Assembly: GCA_964346395.1 (NCBI GenBank) | Contig: CAYFUT010000064.1 | Coordinates: forward strand, 1-15,345 | Length of the DNA: 15,345 nucleotides | Direction of reading: 5' to 3' | Source: CAYFUT01 sp964346395 | GTDB taxonomy: Bacteria > Bacillota > Halanaerobiia > Halobacteroidales > Halobacteroidaceae | Shown here: positions 14,751 through 15,345 of the stretch, one piece after another | How positions within the stretch are numbered: position 1 is the first letter of the stretch | Layout of the letters: each line of letters starts with the position of its first letter | Made by a program: the position numbers and the translations under genes | Notes under the pieces: model-generated | Databases searched by the model: none | What the model was told of the DNA's origin: nothing | What the model saw: only the letters and a program-made list of their open reading frames with translations

Positions 14751-14796
14751 TTTAAAATAAAATAGTCCTATCCCTTCATTAATTAGAGATAGGACT
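14751..14796 (-). terminator. Intrinsic terminator of the riboswitch expression platform
   Basis: The minus strand has a 12-bp stem with one G-T wobble (14785-14796 with 14764-14775; AGTCCTATCTCT pairs AGGGATAGGACT) and a 9-nt loop. It is followed by ATTTTATTTT. It sits 8 nt after the aptamer and about 125 nt before the first gene, the expected place for a switchable terminator. GATAG in the aptamer's 3' strand could pair with CTATC of the terminator's leading arm, a possible antiterminator. Confidence 0.75.
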
Positions 14797-14803
14797 TATA
14801 TAA

Positions 14804-14905
14804 GCCACTATCTTTCGGTAGTTTGACAGTCTTAGCATAAATAAAACTATGCTTTAGACTCAAAAACTTTGCGACCTTATCTTTCAATAAGTGTGCCGTT
14901 TCGAG
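14804..14905 (-). ncRNA. Cyclic di-GMP-I (GEMM-I) type riboswitch aptamer
   Basis: On the minus strand the order of elements matches GEMM-I. GGCACA leads into a 6-bp stem capped by a GAAA tetraloop (CTTATT-GAAA-GATAAG). The junction follows with CGCAAAG. A second long stem starts GTTTTTGAGTCTAAAGCATA and closes with TATGCTAAGACTGTCAAAC, with the TCTAA/CTAAG tetraloop-receptor-like loop. The 3' CTACCGAAAG ends it. The G before CA (G20 of the Vc2 aptamer), the central A of CGCAAAG (A47) and the C of ACCG (C92), which contact the ligand, are all present by eye alignment. Departures are GGCACAC for GGCAAAC and GGTCGC for GGACGC, and the outer stem P1 looks weak. Confidence 0.75.
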
Positions 14906-14949
14906 AATGAATAAATTTATATTTTATTATTATAAATTCCAATCAATCG

Positions 14950-15019
14950 CAGAAATAAACTAAACTAGTTTAATCATAACATACATATAATACCAAATCA
15001 AGATATTAATTTATTTCTG
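14950..15019. repeat. Inverted repeats bracketing the riboswitch-operon promoter
   Basis: CAGAAATAAA (14950-14959) and its exact reverse complement TTTATTTCTG (15010-15019) flank the promoter. A 12-nt palindrome TAAACTAGTTTA (14961-14972) directly abuts the -10 box on its downstream side, over the likely start site. Both positions would suit an operator. Confidence 0.5.
14973..15001 (-). promoter_or_regulatory. Sigma-A-type promoter for the riboswitch operon
   Basis: The minus strand has -35 TTGATT (14996-15001), a 17-nt spacer and -10 TATGAT (14973-14978). The spacer ends in TGT, giving the extended TGn element. The predicted start is near 14966, about 60 nt before the aptamer and about 340 nt before the first gene. 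Confidence 0.75.
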
Positions 15020-15051
15020 TGTGAATTAGTTTGTAAAATTATGTTTAAACT

Positions 15052-15195
15052 CTTCCTATCACCATCTTACTGACCACTGGAACCGGACTCGGCGGAGCAG
15101 TAGCTTTCAACGGAGAAATCCTGCGGGGTACTACCGGCTCAGCCAGAGAATTTGGACATATGATTCTCTATCCGCAAGGCAGAAAGTGCAAGTAG
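15052..15195 (+). pseudogene. ROK-family sugar kinase fragment
   Basis: The frame reads ITILLTTGTGLGGAVAFNGE, then ILRGTTGSAREFGHMILYPQGRKCK, and stops at TAG. This matches the ROK (glucokinase/repressor) core: GTGxGGG-type phosphate loop, RG-xGxAGEFGH with the catalytic-region His, and the start of the CxCGxxGC zinc motif. It breaks off just after the first Cys. The N-terminal half and everything after the zinc motif are missing and no start codon is plausible, so it is an internal gene fragment. Confidence 0.75.
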
Positions 15196-15345
15196 AAAAT
15201 CAAACTGAATATCTGGCTGAAATCACTGCTAGGCTTGACTACCTTAAAAAGACCAAAGGAATTGGGGTTATTGTCGGGGAACCAGATAGCGGAAAAACTT
15301 CCACTTTAAGAGCAATGGCAGATAAATTAAACCCCCACTATTTAA
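15192..15345 (+). pseudogene. Transposon-type AAA ATPase fragment (ExeA/TniB-like), runs off the right edge
   Basis: The frame reads ENQTEYLAEITARLDYLKK, then TKGIGVIVGEPDSGKTSTLRAMADKLNPHYL. It has the Walker A motif GEPDSGKT and the LNP-type ending of the first helix, as in the small AAA ATPases carried by several transposons and IS-like elements. The usual N-terminal 25-40 residues are missing because the frame begins inside the end of the ROK fragment. It may continue intact beyond the window, but without a proper start. The specific family is uncertain. Confidence 0.6.

Noticed and set aside
14804..14905. A cGAMP-specific GEMM-Ib riboswitch
   Set aside because: The position that changes from G to A in that subclass still appears to be G here, so c-di-GMP is the default. 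A variant ligand is kept only as a finding to test.
1..15345. tRNA, rRNA or CRISPR arrays
   Set aside because: No cloverleaf-type sequence, rRNA signature or regularly spaced direct repeats were seen on either strand.

Overview
The window looks like a scaffold piece from an AT-rich, Clostridia-type bacterium, most likely a halophilic Halanaerobiales-like lineage. The gene order folD-xseA-xseB-ispA-dxs-tlyA-nadK-argR-recN is the usual order in this part of the Firmicutes, and a CsgG-type lipoprotein would suit a diderm member of the group. The taxonomic placement is inference; the gene calls rest on motifs read from the translations.

Region 1 (about 1-9545, minus strand) is a nine-gene housekeeping operon. 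An extended -10 promoter lies upstream of folD. The operon covers one-carbon metabolism (folD), exonuclease VII (xseA, xseB), isoprenoid precursor synthesis (ispA, dxs), an rRNA methyltransferase (tlyA), NAD kinase (nadK), the arginine repressor (argR) and the repair protein RecN, which runs off the left edge with only a few C-terminal residues missing. Genes are mostly 1-17 nt apart with good ribosome binding sites. Three longer internal gaps (tlyA/nadK, dxs/ispA, xseA/xseB) hold short dispersed repeats of two families.

Region 2 (9601-11132) holds a CsgG-domain lipoprotein gene interrupted by a 100-N assembly gap, followed by about 220 bp with no recognisable gene.

Region 3 (11133-12090) contains two degenerate group II introns head to tail on the minus strand. 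They sit in the T-tract of a strong Rho-independent terminator belonging to the next operon. One resembles the bacterial class C ribozyme. The other has an AGC-type domain V and a shrunken reverse-transcriptase remnant. Neither encodes an intact reverse transcriptase.

Region 4 (12058-15001, minus strand) is the most interesting part. It is a complete three-gene operon: a SpoIIAA-like protein, a GAF-domain protein and a TPP-dependent acetolactate-synthase-like enzyme. A good extended promoter starts it, and the leader carries a c-di-GMP-I (GEMM-I) type riboswitch followed by an intrinsic terminator. A perfect 42-nt palindrome lies between the GAF and TPP genes, and a clear terminator ends the unit. 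The layout suggests c-di-GMP control of a sensor/enzyme module of unknown purpose.

Region 5 (15052-15345, plus strand) holds two fused gene fragments: a piece of a ROK-family sugar kinase running directly into the P-loop region of a transposon-type AAA ATPase that continues past the right edge.
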